Shown: positions 26,860 through 36,743, counted from the first letter of the stretch. The stretch: DNA of 64,000 bases from Clostridia bacterium (GCA_017504795.1 JAFVQM010000002.1:1-64000); one strand, 5' to 3'. Numbers and translations: made by a program. The notes: a model not told the origin generated them from the sequence alone.

Positions 26860-26888
26860 ATTGTAACCCAAGAGTTAAAAAAAGTAAA
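26860..26888 (-). promoter_or_regulatory. Promoter of the yifB operon
   Basis: Minus strand: TTTACT (26883-26888), 17-bp spacer, TACAAT (26860-26865). A GGGGGAT ribosome site lies before the ATG at 26827. Divergent from the ung promoter. Confidence 0.5.
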
Positions 26889-26985
26889 CAATTTTTTTGT
26901 AATTTTGCTATCTTTATTATATATATAAGGATAGGCGAAAAAGCGTGAATTTTGCTAAATATATTATAAATATATTTATTTAGTA

Positions 26986-27014
26986 TTGCATTAAAAACTA
27001 AGTCGTGATAAAAT
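26986..27014 (+). promoter_or_regulatory. Promoter of ung (leaderless)
   Basis: TTGCAT (26986-26991), 17-bp spacer, TAAAAT (27009-27014), then ATTTTT and the ATG at 27021. No ribosome binding site fits between promoter and start. Confidence 0.7.
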
Positions 27015-27020
27015 ATTTTT

Positions 27021-27689
27021 ATGATTAAATTTAACAACGAGTGGGACGGGGTTTTAGCCCCTCTATTTGAAAACGAAAGGTATTTATCTATTAGAAATTT
27101 TCTTAAACAAGAATATTCTACCCAAACCATATACCCTAATATGCACGATATTTTTAACTGCTTTAAGTTAACCGATTATTCTTCCGTTAAAGCGGTAATT
27201 CTCGGGCAAGACCCGTATCACGGCTACGGTCAAGCGCATGGGCTTTGCTTTTCGGTACAAAGGGGAATTAAACCACCGCCGTCGCTCGTAAATATTTATA
27301 AAGAATTAAAATCTGACTTAGGAATTGAAATTCCTACCCACGGCGAACTTACAAGTTGGGCAAAACAAGGCGTATTACTACTTAACACCGTTCTTACCGT
27401 GAGAGAAGGAAACCCCAACTCGCATAAGGACTGTGGCTGGCAATGGTTTACTGACGAAGTTATTAAATTACTTAATAATCGTGATAAGCCTATCGTGTTT
27501 ATACTCTGGGGCGGCAACGCAAGGTCGAAAAAGAAGTTTATAGACCAAAATAAGCATTTTATAATAGAAAGTGCGCACCCCTCGCCTTTATCGGCTTATA
27601 ACGGCTTTTTAGGCTCTAAGCCGTTTTCTAAAACTAACGAACTACTAAAAAGCGCAAATATTGAGCCTATAAACTGGAATATTGAATAA
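27021..27689 (+). CDS. ung: Uracil-DNA glycosylase
   Basis: Removes uracil from DNA in base excision repair. The 222-residue family 1 enzyme shows the water-activating loop VILGQDPYHGYGQAHGLCFS (catalytic Asp in GQDPYH), LLNTVLTV, and the minor-groove loop SAHPSPLSAYNGFLG. Full length for the family. Monocistronic, convergent with the surface-protein operon. Confidence 0.97.
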   Translation: MIKFNNEWDGVLAPLFENERYLSIRNFLKQEYSTQTIYPNMHDIFNCFKLTDYSSVKAVILGQDPYHGYGQAHGLCFSVQRGIKPPPSLVNIYKELKSDLGIEIPTHGELTSWAKQGVLLLNTVLTVREGNPNSHKDCGWQWFTDEVIKLLNNRDKPIVFILWGGNARSKKKFIDQNKHFIIESAHPSPLSAYNGFLGSKPFSKTNELLKSANIEPINWNIE

Positions 27690-27690
27690 A

Positions 27691-27720
27691 AAAACGCTAT
27701 GGCACTCGCCATAGCGTTTT
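27691..27720 (+). terminator. Terminator of ung
   Basis: AAAACGCTATGGC / GCCATAGCGTTTT with loop ACTC, directly after the ung stop codon. Confidence 0.9.
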
Positions 27721-27730
27721 AATTATATTA

Positions 27731-27760
27731 AAAAAGTTACCGAAAATTCGGTAACTTTTT
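27731..27760 (-). terminator. Terminator of the surface-protein operon
   Basis: AAAAAGTTACCG / CGGTAACTTTTT, loop AAAATT; on the minus strand it ends in TTTTT. It closes the phase-variable operon seven bases after the 1092-residue gene. Confidence 0.85.
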
Positions 27761-27767
27761 TGCTTTG

Positions 27768-30700
27768 TTAGATTTGAACGCCGTCAACGTAGATGTATGC
27801 GTTAGCGTCTTCGCCAGCGTCAGCGTTAGCAACTTTCGTGATATACACACCGTCAACTTGGTTGTTGTTAGCGTATAAGTAGTAAGTAGTGAAAGTACTA
27901 TCTACTTCGATACCTGCTTTGTATTTATCGTTTTCAACTGAGTTGAACTTGCAACCTTCAACGGTTACGTTGATAGTGCTATTGCCTTCGTGGTACAACT
28001 TAATCATTTTACCTTTACTGTTAAAGGTGCAGTTTTCAACTACGTGATTATTGCCCCAGTAGAAGTAAATTGAATATTCGTAAACGTCTTGATAAAAGGT
28101 GCAGTTTTTGAAAGTAGTTTGAGCGTAAGTAGTATAAGTACCCGTGAACTCACAGTTTTCAAAAGTAACTGCTTTTGCACCTACTAATAATTCCGAGTGC
28201 CAACCTTTTGCGTTGGTGGAAACGGTAATTGCATTTACTTTAATATTTTTGATAGTTACGTTTGAATTGTTAGCGTTTGACGCAACGATATTTACAACCG
28301 CATTTTCAGAAGCGCCTACAATTTCAATATTAGTGCCCGCTTTAAGAGTGGGTAAAGTAAATTCTTGAGATGCTAAGTATTTAACGTTAGTTGCGCCGTT
28401 ATTAAGGGCGCTAGTTAAAGATGCGTTATCAAATACTACTGCACTGCCGTCTTCTTTTTCATAGTAGCCGTTTTCGTTGTTTTGATTAAGAACAACTACT
28501 TCACCCTTAAATTCACCGCTAGCAAGTAAACGAGATTTTACAACTTCGTTTTGAACGTAAACGGTAATGCCGTTAGGGTTTTCGTTGTTAGTAGAAGTAA
28601 CAGTAAATATCATACCGCTACCGAAAGTTACGTTATCGCCGTTTAAGTAAACTTTTTTAAGGCTTGCACAAGCACGGAAAGCGTAAGTAGGAATATACAC
28701 GTCACCGTCGATAGTAATTTCTTCAAGGTTTGCCATATCTCTAAACGCACCGTAGCCGATTTCTTTTACTTGGCTACCTAACGAAAGTGAAGTAAGCCCC
28801 GAGCCTGCAAAAGCGTTAATGCCGATTTTGGTTACTGACGAAGGAATATTAACTTCTTTAAGCGCAGCCGCTTGGTTAAACGTAGCAGCGGGAATTTCAG
28901 TTAAGCCTTCGGGAAGAGTAACTTTTTCTACCGCAGATTGATAGAACATACCACCAGACGCGCCAGTACCCTGAGCGTTAGGAGTACCACCAAAATCAAC
29001 AACGGATGAAGGAAGAACTACTTCTTTAACGGTAGTGTTGCCTTGTAAAGACTTAGAGCCAAGGTGAGTTACACCTTCGGGGATAGAAACTTCACTCTTA
29101 ACGTTTTCAGTAAAACTTGCGTAAACTTTTTGAGTTAAATTATATTCTGTAACTTTAACGCCGTCTTCTTGAACGGTTTCGGTTTTGTATATAAGTTCTT
29201 TGCCGTCAATATTGAAAATTACGTTAGAAACTTTAACGCCACTTGCTTCGTTATATGCGTATCCAGCCATACCTTTCGAGTTATAAGCCCACTCGGTATA
29301 GTCGGTATAAACTGTGCCAAGACCTGCGTAAGACCATTCGTCACTATAATCCCAGTAAACGCCACCGTCTACTACGTAGTAACTTGCACTATCGGTATAG
29401 AAAGTAACGCCGTCAACAGCGCAACCCGTGTAAGTAACGGTATCGCCACCGTTTTGTAAGCCGAGTAAACCACCAACGTTATAAGTGCCGTAAATTTCAG
29501 TATTTTTAACCGAGCAGTTAGACATAGTAGAAGGAACGCGGTCACCACCGGTCATACCGATAATACCGCCAACTTTACCAAAACCAACGATTTTAGAGTT
29601 AACTACGTGAACGTTTTCAATAGCGCATTTACCGTAAGCATAGCCAGATAAAATACCGTATTGATTGCCAGAGAAAGCATCAAAATCGTATCTTGAAACG
29701 TGAGCGCCGTCTATGGTAAGGTTTTTAACGGTTGCACTAACTAAGTTAGCAAAGAAACCGTTGCCGTTACCCCTATTTTGGATAACGGTTAAGTTTTTGA
29801 TAGTGTGACCGTCACCGTCGAACGTACCTGCAAAGCAAACACCTGACGTAGGACCGATAGGAGTCCAATTTTCGCCCGATAAGTCGATATCTGCGGTAAG
29901 TTTTACGGTTTTACCGCTGAAATTTTTACCGCCGTTAACTAAATCTCTAAAATATTTAAGACCGTTAAGGTTAGCAATAGCATATTCTTGAAGTTCGCCA
30001 CCTTCAACGATAGTGAAGTTAGAGAAGTTTACGATTGCGATAGTGATATCGCCGGTAGTCGCGTCGTAATAGAAACTATCTTTAACGAGCGCGTCAACGT
30101 TTGCAACGCTAGTCATAGGAGCGCCCGAGTGATATACTCTAAGGTCTAAAACGTCCATATTTTGAGTTGCAGCGCCTATTAAGGTAACTTTGATAAGTTC
30201 TTGGTTGTCGCTAGCAACTTCGGGAATTTTAATGGTTAAAGCAGTTGCTTTATCGGGGTTTAAGATAGCGTGAATACCCGTGTTGATACCGTCGTTTGCT
30301 TCGGTTACGGTTAAGGTTAAGGTGGACTCGCCGTCGTTAAGTTTAGTGCCTGCGGGCACTTCTGCCTTTGCAACGTCGGTATCGATAACACTGTTTTCAG
30401 TTATTGCGCCACCTGAAACTTCAACGTCTTTCGTGATAACAATTTCGTCTTCCGTTTCAGCATTGCCTTGAATTGCTTCAACTAAAACGTTGATAGCAAC
30501 GGTTTTACCCATATATTGAGCACCGTCTACGTTTGCAGGGAGTTCGATAGAAACGGGAATAGTAACTATGCTTGTGGGTGCGGTAACAGCGTCAAGTTTA
30601 GTCCAAGGCGTAGAAACTAAGCCGTTAAACTTGTAGCCGTTTACTTTAATGGAAAGTGCGCTATATAAGTCTTCGTCACTATTTTGCGCGTTTTTGATAA

Positions 30701-31046
30701 CAGTTCTATATTTAACGATAACGTCACTATAATTAGTCACTTGAACGTTAAAGGAAACCGCATCACCAGGAACGATTCTAGATAAAGTTACCTTGCCACC
30801 GTCTACGCTAGCAGTTCCGCCAACTTCAAAGGTGGTGCTTGTGCCGTTATTAAAGTCTAAATAGTCAGTGTCGTTAAGGCTTTTGTATTTAAGGGTATCT
30901 ACGGTGGCTTTTACGTCTACAGTACCAGAAGTTACGGAAATATCCACTTCACTACTGCTTGTAAAGAGCGCAAACGTAGCGCCAACCGTTAAACACAAAC
31001 ACATAACGATAGTTAAAAATGATGTAAATAACGTCTTCTTTTTCAT
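27768..31046 (-). CDS. Giant SipW-dependent TasA-like/BspA-LRR/beta-helix surface protein
   Basis: A 1092-residue secreted protein. The N-terminus (about residues 1-30) is a SipW-type signal with the cleavage-site pattern GATFALFTSS; residues about 31-195 form a TasA/camelysin-like beta-sandwich with VPGDAVSFNVQVTNYSDV and closing NVLVEAIQGNA. A linker beta domain follows, then a GLUG-like beta-helix region (about 375-640, KNFSGKTVKLTADIDLSGENW), BspA-type leucine-rich repeats (about 660-850, for example LKEVNIPSSVTKIGINAFAG), and a right-handed beta-helix (about 890-1080, with FENCEF, FKNCTF, VENCTF rungs). No LPXTG or other wall anchor is seen. It is the last gene of the operon. A role as matrix fibre tip or adhesin is inference. 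Confidence 0.88.
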   Translation of the reverse strand: MKKKTLFTSFLTIVMCLCLTVGATFALFTSSSEVDISVTSGTVDVKATVDTLKYKSLNDTDYLDFNNGTSTTFEVGGTASVDGGKVTLSRIVPGDAVSFNVQVTNYSDVIVKYRTVIKNAQNSDEDLYSALSIKVNGYKFNGLVSTPWTKLDAVTAPTSIVTIPVSIELPANVDGAQYMGKTVAINVLVEAIQGNAETEDEIVITKDVEVSGGAITENSVIDTDVAKAEVPAGTKLNDGESTLTLTVTEANDGINTGIHAILNPDKATALTIKIPEVASDNQELIKVTLIGAATQNMDVLDLRVYHSGAPMTSVANVDALVKDSFYYDATTGDITIAIVNFSNFTIVEGGELQEYAIANLNGLKYFRDLVNGGKNFSGKTVKLTADIDLSGENWTPIGPTSGVCFAGTFDGDGHTIKNLTVIQNRGNGNGFFANLVSATVKNLTIDGAHVSRYDFDAFSGNQYGILSGYAYGKCAIENVHVVNSKIVGFGKVGGIIGMTGGDRVPSTMSNCSVKNTEIYGTYNVGGLLGLQNGGDTVTYTGCAVDGVTFYTDSASYYVVDGGVYWDYSDEWSYAGLGTVYTDYTEWAYNSKGMAGYAYNEASGVKVSNVIFNIDGKELIYKTETVQEDGVKVTEYNLTQKVYASFTENVKSEVSIPEGVTHLGSKSLQGNTTVKEVVLPSSVVDFGGTPNAQGTGASGGMFYQSAVEKVTLPEGLTEIPAATFNQAAALKEVNIPSSVTKIGINAFAGSGLTSLSLGSQVKEIGYGAFRDMANLEEITIDGDVYIPTYAFRACASLKKVYLNGDNVTFGSGMIFTVTSTNNENPNGITVYVQNEVVKSRLLASGEFKGEVVVLNQNNENGYYEKEDGSAVVFDNASLTSALNNGATNVKYLASQEFTLPTLKAGTNIEIVGASENAVVNIVASNANNSNVTIKNIKVNAITVSTNAKGWHSELLVGAKAVTFENCEFTGTYTTYAQTTFKNCTFYQDVYEYSIYFYWGNNHVVENCTFNSKGKMIKLYHEGNSTINVTVEGCKFNSVENDKYKAGIEVDSTFTTYYLYANNNQVDGVYITKVANADAGEDANAYIYVDGVQI

Positions 31047-31077
31047 TTATTTTTCTCCTAATAAAAGAACTACCCCT

Positions 31078-31095
31078 CCCCCGAATTTTCGGGGG
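31078..31095. other. Hairpin between the two giant genes
   Basis: CCCCCGAA-TT-TTCGGGGG, a very stable 8-bp stem in the 83-base gap. On the minus strand it is not followed by a T-run, so it more likely stabilises or sets the processing of the mRNA than stops transcription. Confidence 0.5.
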
Positions 31096-31129
31096 AAGAT
31101 AGTAAATTTTATTTATTTTTGCTTAAATT

Positions 31130-34057
31130 TTAAGCGTTAGTTATAATTTGAACTTCCGTTGAAGTGTTTGTATCGTCAGCACTACCTAATCTACCTATGA
31201 TAGCGTTTGCATTATAAGCACTATCCGTAGTGTAGTTTTTGTAGTTATGCGACTTGTCTACGATAATGGTAACTTTTTCAACCGAGTTAGAAGTTAACGT
31301 ACCATAGCAACCTGCAATACCACCAAGATCTCTATAACCTTTAATGGTTACGTTTTTAACGCTATTTTTTGAAATTATGCCACTTGTGTTAACATATGCA
31401 ACAATACCGCCAACCTTATCGCAGTTATCGTACGAGCCGTTAGCTTCGTCATATATTGCAGTAAGAGTAGCACCGTCTACGTCACAGTTAGTAATCGTAC
31501 CTTGGAAATAACCTGCAATAACAGCAACGCGCTTATTAGCAGTTACGGTTGCGTTAAATACGTCAACGTTATCGATAACGCTTGCCATTTGCGAAGAACC
31601 AACAACAACAGCTGCACCGTTTGAACTATCGCTAATAGAGTCTAAGTTATAAATATTAGCGCCGTTTACAGTAAAGTTTTTAAGAGTAGCATTTCTTATA
31701 GAACCAAATAAACCAGCCGATTGATACGCTCTTGTAGAATTATTTACAGTAAGGTTGTAAATAGTTTTATAATTGCCGTCAAACGTACCTTGGAAACCTG
31801 CATTGTCACCATTTAATCCGATAGGAGTCCAGTTAATATTGTTTAAGTTAATATCTTTGTCAAGAATAACGGTTTTACCGCTAAACGTATTACCGCCATT
31901 TACTAAGGTAGCAAGGCTTAAAAGACCATTTTTATCAACTACGTGATATTTACCTTCTTGATCAAGCAACATACCATCTTTAAGAGTAGCACCGTCGATA
32001 GTGATAGAAGTGGTAGTAGCGTCAACACCAGTGTTTTTGTAACTTACAAGCGTATCGTAATTAAGATTACAGTTAGTAAATTCTGCCTTAGCGTCTTTAC
32101 CGCGGAAGAATACGAGTGAACCCATACCTGCCGTTTCGCTATATGCTACTTCGATAGTAGAATCTTCAACTTTAATATTTGCTAAAGCGTTAGTTCTGAA
32201 ACCGTATTCTTCAACGTTTTTAACGATAGTGTTTTTTACTAATACAGTACCTGCATTACATACACCGCCACCGCGTTGAACGCTAACGAAGCCGTTTTTG
32301 CTACCGTTGTATTCGCAGTTGGTAATAGTTAAAGAGTTAGGACCACCGGTGATGTTACCAGCATTATTGAATTTACAGCCCGTAAACGCGATATCGCCCG
32401 TGCCGTTGTGCTTAGAGCCACCAAGTTGAACGTGGGTGGTGTTTGCAAACGAGCAGTTTTCAAAGTAAACGTTGTTTGCGCCACTGCAAACTTCTACGTT
32501 ATACTTATCACCGTTGCTATTTAACGGTAAATCAGCACCGTCAAATGCAATTTTTATAAATTTGGTTTCAGCATTATAACCAACGTAATCACCTTGACCG
32601 TTGCCGTTACCAGTTACTTTTATGTAGCCTTTGAAATCAACACCGTCTTCACCAAGGAAGGTTACGAAAGTTTGATCGTTAGTTAAAGTTTTGCAAGTAC
32701 CACCGGTAATGCCGTTCCAAGTAGTCCATTGATTTAAGTGATAATTACCAGTGTAAACGCCTGCTTTCATTACTATAGTAAGATGATCGTTAACAAGACT
32801 AATATTGTAATACATGCCCTTGTTAATGTAATCAAGTATCGATGCAAGTTCAGTAGAATTGTTTGCGATAAAACCTCTAGTAATAGTGCTGCTAGTTGAT
32901 ACGTTGCCGTTTACGGTTACACTAGATGATATATCGTTCATTTGTGCAAATTCGTTTTTAACGTATGCAGCAGTTACTAAGTTGTTGTAGTCAACGGTAA
33001 CGGTACCGTCAATAACAACGTTCGTAGGAACAAGTTGAGCAACGCCCGTTACTACGCCTACACCACCACAAAGTTCTTGGGTGTTAATTGAACGGTTGTA
33101 TTTAACCGAGTTGTTGCCTTTAATCGTAACGTTTTCAACTCTACCTTCAAGTGCGCCTGCGATAACGCCTACTTGAGTACCTTCAGCGGTAACGTTTTCT
33201 AAGGTAAGGTTTTTAACTGAACCGCCACCAAGGTAGCCGAAGAAACCACTTCTACCCCAACTATCAGTGCCACAGTTAAGGTTAGATATGGTGTAGCCGT
33301 TACCTTCAAAGTCAATCCACATTTGTTCAATAGGTGACCAAGCGTAACCCGTCATATCGATATTATCGGTAAGTTCAAACGTGCAACCAACGCCTTCGCC
33401 GGTATACATACCAGAAGCGATGCCTTTCATAAGCATTAAGCCCTTAGCATCGTTAATTTGATAATGTCTGTCATTGATTTTAGTAACAGGGTTAACAACT
33501 GATGCGTTGCCTTGAACTGCTTCAACTAAAACGTTCATAGTGCACGATTTGCCTTGATATTCGTTTTGTGAAACGCCAGTGTCTGGGAATTCAACGAGTA
33601 CGTTTAAGGTTTTAACGTGTTCTGCGGTAGTAGCGTCAGCATCGCCTGCTGAAAGCATAGCCCAGTCTTCGTAAACGTAACCGCCGTTGTATACGCGCTC
33701 TTCTGCGCCGTCGGTAATCGTTACTTTAAGGGCAGTGAACAAGCCACCGTCAGTACTAGATAAAACCGTTCTGTACTGAACCGCAACGTCTGAATAGTTT
33801 TCTACTTCGATATCGAAAGAAAAACTATCGCCAGGTACTAATCTTTCAACGGTAATTTCATTACCGATTTTAGTAGCCGAGCCAGAGTAAATGTCAGTGT
33901 CAAGCTCGCTAGCGGTTGCTTTTACGTTTACGTTACCAGAAGTAACTGAAATGTCTACTTCGCTACTGCTTGTAAAGAGCGCAAACGTTGCGCCAACCGT
34001 TAAGCATAAACACATAACGATAGTTAAAAAAGATGTAAATAGAGTCTTCTTTTTCAT
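31130..34057 (-). CDS. Giant SipW-dependent TasA-like/beta-helix surface protein
   Basis: A 975-residue secreted protein. Its first 41 residues are identical to those of the 1092-residue neighbour, including the SipW-type signal and VGATFALFTSSSEVDIS. A camelysin-like domain follows to about residue 185 (LVPGDSFSFDIEVENYSDV; NVLVEAVQGNA), then long right-handed beta-helix stretches with rungs such as FENCSF, FTGCKF and ITNCEY, and a C-terminal GLUG-like block (KDINLNNINWTPIG) that resembles one in the neighbour. It lacks the leucine-rich repeats. No wall anchor is seen. A good GGAGG ribosome site precedes the ATG. Function in adhesion or matrix is inferred. Confidence 0.88.
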   Translation of the reverse strand: MKKKTLFTSFLTIVMCLCLTVGATFALFTSSSEVDISVTSGNVNVKATASELDTDIYSGSATKIGNEITVERLVPGDSFSFDIEVENYSDVAVQYRTVLSSTDGGLFTALKVTITDGAEERVYNGGYVYEDWAMLSAGDADATTAEHVKTLNVLVEFPDTGVSQNEYQGKSCTMNVLVEAVQGNASVVNPVTKINDRHYQINDAKGLMLMKGIASGMYTGEGVGCTFELTDNIDMTGYAWSPIEQMWIDFEGNGYTISNLNCGTDSWGRSGFFGYLGGGSVKNLTLENVTAEGTQVGVIAGALEGRVENVTIKGNNSVKYNRSINTQELCGGVGVVTGVAQLVPTNVVIDGTVTVDYNNLVTAAYVKNEFAQMNDISSSVTVNGNVSTSSTITRGFIANNSTELASILDYINKGMYYNISLVNDHLTIVMKAGVYTGNYHLNQWTTWNGITGGTCKTLTNDQTFVTFLGEDGVDFKGYIKVTGNGNGQGDYVGYNAETKFIKIAFDGADLPLNSNGDKYNVEVCSGANNVYFENCSFANTTHVQLGGSKHNGTGDIAFTGCKFNNAGNITGGPNSLTITNCEYNGSKNGFVSVQRGGGVCNAGTVLVKNTIVKNVEEYGFRTNALANIKVEDSTIEVAYSETAGMGSLVFFRGKDAKAEFTNCNLNYDTLVSYKNTGVDATTTSITIDGATLKDGMLLDQEGKYHVVDKNGLLSLATLVNGGNTFSGKTVILDKDINLNNINWTPIGLNGDNAGFQGTFDGNYKTIYNLTVNNSTRAYQSAGLFGSIRNATLKNFTVNGANIYNLDSISDSSNGAAVVVGSSQMASVIDNVDVFNATVTANKRVAVIAGYFQGTITNCDVDGATLTAIYDEANGSYDNCDKVGGIVAYVNTSGIISKNSVKNVTIKGYRDLGGIAGCYGTLTSNSVEKVTIIVDKSHNYKNYTTDSAYNANAIIGRLGSADDTNTSTEVQIITNA

Positions 34058-34074
34058 ATTTTCCTCCTCTATAA

Positions 34075-35334
34075 TTATTCAAAAGTGTAAATGGTTTGGC
34101 TTACCACATGTATGGTTTTGCCCCAGGTAAAATACGTGTCAATATTCATTATTTCAGCCAAGGCTTCTTGTTCAGTCAAAGGTACGCCAACGCCTTCTAT
34201 ACCCTCAGTCATCAATTTATTGATAACGCTAGATGCGTGTTCTCCGTCAAATAAAACGAGTTTTACGGTAATAGTAGCACCCTTCAAGCCAGCTTCGTAG
34301 TCGGCTTCGTTTTTAGTTCTAAACACACCGCAGTTGAAAGTTTCTAACTCGCAAATTGCCGGGTATTGCATATTAGCGATAATATCACCTATACCCATCA
34401 ATTGGAAGCCCGTGGTTAACATCGGTAAACTTTGACCAGCCTTTAATTCTACGGGGTTAGCAAATGATATCCAACCGTTAAACCAACTAAAATTAGGAAG
34501 TTGCCCCATAAGACCAAGTTGACCTAAGCCTATATCTTTATCAGTTTCGATAAGGAAATCGCCTAGCCAAGTGCTATATTCACCCGCTTGTGCTTCTTCT
34601 ACCGTTTCTGTCGCCTTAAATTCCCACAAAGATTCGATTACAACTTCTTCGGGAAGTGCTGGGAACCCATTTGTACCGTCGAGCAACATCATTTCTTGAT
34701 CGTTGAATTCGGGATAGCTAGTTTCAGGAATATCGGTTATCTGCGCGGTAGGACCAAAGTAAACGTTGCCTTGTACTGCCCTAACACCGAAAGTAATTGC
34801 TATATTTTGTCCTTGTTCTTCACCGTCAAACGACATAACGTCATCAGTAGGTAAAGCCACCGAAACGGGAACGTCAATAAACGGCTCACTATCGGTAGAC
34901 GGCTCAATATCCGTCCACGTAGGATCTTCGTAATCAATTGCACCGGTTATAGTATTACCAAGTGCTTTAACTTCAAATTTACCGTTCACGGCATCATCAC
35001 CTTGTATTTTTACGAATACTTGATATTTAGCAGATACGGTGCTTTTGTTTACTACGCTTATGGTAAAATCAATTTGGTCACCAGGTACCATATTTGATAC
35101 TTCGATTTGCTTGGTTTCTTCGTTGTAATTTGCGATAGTTTCAGGCAAGTTGTAGCCATAACTTGAAGATAGTTTAATGTCGCCTTTAAGGTATGCTTCA
35201 ACGTCAACCTTACCAAGCGTAATTGCTACGTTTACTTTTGATTCGGTAGCAAACATCGCGTAAGTACCACCCACCGTCATACTCAAACACATTACGATAA
35301 TAAGTATTGAGGTTAGTATTGAATGTTTTTTCAT
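34075..35334 (-). CDS. SipW-dependent TasA/camelysin-like protein, 419 residues
   Basis: A secreted protein with a SipW-type signal (hydrophobic ILTSILIIVMCLSMTVGG then TYAMFATES) and a TasA-like beta-sandwich to about residue 195, with MVPGDQIDFTISVVNKS and the closing FGVRAVQGNVYFG. A second domain of about 220 residues, which I do not recognise, follows (LPALPEEVVIESLWEF region through TYFTWGKTIHVVS). TasA-family proteins form extracellular fibres in Bacillus biofilms. Gap to the next gene is 17 bases. Confidence 0.85.
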   Translation of the reverse strand: MKKHSILTSILIIVMCLSMTVGGTYAMFATESKVNVAITLGKVDVEAYLKGDIKLSSSYGYNLPETIANYNEETKQIEVSNMVPGDQIDFTISVVNKSTVSAKYQVFVKIQGDDAVNGKFEVKALGNTITGAIDYEDPTWTDIEPSTDSEPFIDVPVSVALPTDDVMSFDGEEQGQNIAITFGVRAVQGNVYFGPTAQITDIPETSYPEFNDQEMMLLDGTNGFPALPEEVVIESLWEFKATETVEEAQAGEYSTWLGDFLIETDKDIGLGQLGLMGQLPNFSWFNGWISFANPVELKAGQSLPMLTTGFQLMGIGDIIANMQYPAICELETFNCGVFRTKNEADYEAGLKGATITVKLVLFDGEHASSVINKLMTEGIEGVGVPLTEQEALAEIMNIDTYFTWGKTIHVVSQTIYTFE

Positions 35335-35364
35335 AAGTCTCTCCTATGATGTATTAAAAGTTAA

Positions 35365-35976
35365 TTAAGCAGACGTTGTAGCCTGTATTGCGTGCACGAT
35401 TAAGTCAAACTGCACGTTTTTGCCTTGCGCATCGTTATTATTCGATAAATTTTCGAATACTACTTTTACTGTAAACACTTTTTTAGCGCCCTTTACTAGC
35501 GTGCCAAGTGGCGCGTTTTCAGAGCCTAGGGTAATTCCGTCTTTCACGTAAGCAGAAGTTTCAGTACCCGTGTTTGCGGTAACTTTAAGCTGTTTAGCAA
35601 GGTCTTCACTACCGCCTTTATAAACTATTTCTATATAATAGTTAAAGGCTACGGTAGAATTGTTTGCAAGTTCTAATTCGGCATTGAACGTAGAACCCGG
35701 CACGATAAGAGTTGTTGGGGTTAAATTGAAAATATTCTTATCGGTCGAGTCGGAAAAATCTACGTCCGCCGAATCTTCAATCTTGGTTAATAAACCTTGA
35801 CTATCAAGTGTTTCCGTCACAAGATTCGTCCTTGTAAGAGTAACGTCTAACGTGCCTGCTTGTAAGTGGTTTTCAAAAGTAACGCTATCGGTAAAAAGCG
35901 CGAAAGTTGCGCCCGCTACTAATGAAAGCGCCAAAGCAAGCGTGGTGATAGACAACAGTAAAGTCCTTCTTTTCAT
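35365..35976 (-). CDS. SipW-dependent TasA/camelysin-like protein, 203 residues
   Basis: The simplest family member in the locus. Residues 1-30 are a SipW-type signal (LSLVAGATFALFTDS); the rest is one camelysin/TasA-like beta-sandwich with IVPGSTFNAELELANNSTVAFNYYIE and the closing strand FDLIVHAIQATTS. Its size matches TasA/CalY proteins, making it the best candidate for the main fibre subunit. It has an AGGAGG ribosome site and lies 53 bases after the 228-residue gene. Confidence 0.87.
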   Translation of the reverse strand: MKRRTLLLSITTLALALSLVAGATFALFTDSVTFENHLQAGTLDVTLTRTNLVTETLDSQGLLTKIEDSADVDFSDSTDKNIFNLTPTTLIVPGSTFNAELELANNSTVAFNYYIEIVYKGGSEDLAKQLKVTANTGTETSAYVKDGITLGSENAPLGTLVKGAKKVFTVKVVFENLSNNNDAQGKNVQFDLIVHAIQATTSA

Positions 35977-36029
35977 TGTTTTCCTCCTTTTAAGCGGTGG
36001 CCCGTCGTTGCGAGTAATATATAAAGCCG

Positions 36030-36716
36030 TTAGGCTTTATTTTGGTTTTTAGCCCTGCGTTTTTCACGCGCAAGTTGTTTTTTGTATTCTTTTTCTTCGT
36101 TTATAGCGTTTACTGCAATATCAATGCTGTTTTTAGCAACTGCTACGCTTGCGCTATCGAGTATTTTAAGCGAAGTTGCAGACTGTTTTACCGAAATTTT
36201 GTTTTCGTTTACGTAGTTTTTGAAATCGCTATTTTGTAAAATAAATTCACAAATTATTACACCGCGTTTTATAAGCATACGAACAAGGCGGTTTTTACCA
36301 ACTTTATACTCTTCGTATCTGTCGTTTTTGAAACAGCGGTTGCCTTCAACCTTTTTAGCGTATTCAACGATTTCGTTGTAGCGACTTTTATCTTTTTGAG
36401 ATAAACTTGCATACTTTTCGTCAAGCGTTTGCTTGTTGTTTGCCGAAAATGAAATGTTGCCTTCTTTTTCTTCAACGCTAGTTACGGCTACTTCTTCAAG
36501 TGCCGTTTCTTCTTTAACTTCTTCTACTACGGGCTTCGTCGGTTCAGGTAATACGCAAGGCGTTTCTACACACTTTTCAACTACTTGAACGGTTTGAGCC
36601 TTTGCTTGGCGCTTAGATTCGGCTATTTCTTTCACGATATCGCGAAGAACTACGAGCGCTGAAAATAAGCACATTACGGATACGAACACCATAAATACCA
36701 TAAATAAAATTTCCAT
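36030..36716 (-). CDS. Bitopic membrane protein of the surface operon, function unknown
   Basis: A 228-residue protein that I do not recognise. One membrane helix lies at about residues 3-26 (LFMVFMVFVSVMCLFSALVVL), followed by a charged cytoplasm- or surface-facing part with an acidic middle (VEEVKEETALEEVAV) and a helical, Lys/Arg-rich C-terminal half ending KKQLAREKRRAKNQNKA. It stands between sipW and the fibre genes, so it may assist assembly or export. Start supported by AAAGGAG. Confidence 0.75.
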   Translation of the reverse strand: MEILFMVFMVFVSVMCLFSALVVLRDIVKEIAESKRQAKAQTVQVVEKCVETPCVLPEPTKPVVEEVKEETALEEVAVTSVEEKEGNISFSANNKQTLDEKYASLSQKDKSRYNEIVEYAKKVEGNRCFKNDRYEEYKVGKNRLVRMLIKRGVIICEFILQNSDFKNYVNENKISVKQSATSLKILDSASVAVAKNSIDIAVNAINEEKEYKKQLAREKRRAKNQNKA

Positions 36717-36743
36717 AGTTTTTCTCCTTTATATATAGATTAG

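Noticed and set aside
26828..27130. 100-residue minus-strand reading frame opposite the start of ung
   Set aside because: It lies antisense to a certain gene and its upstream promoter and has no ribosome site or recognisable features.
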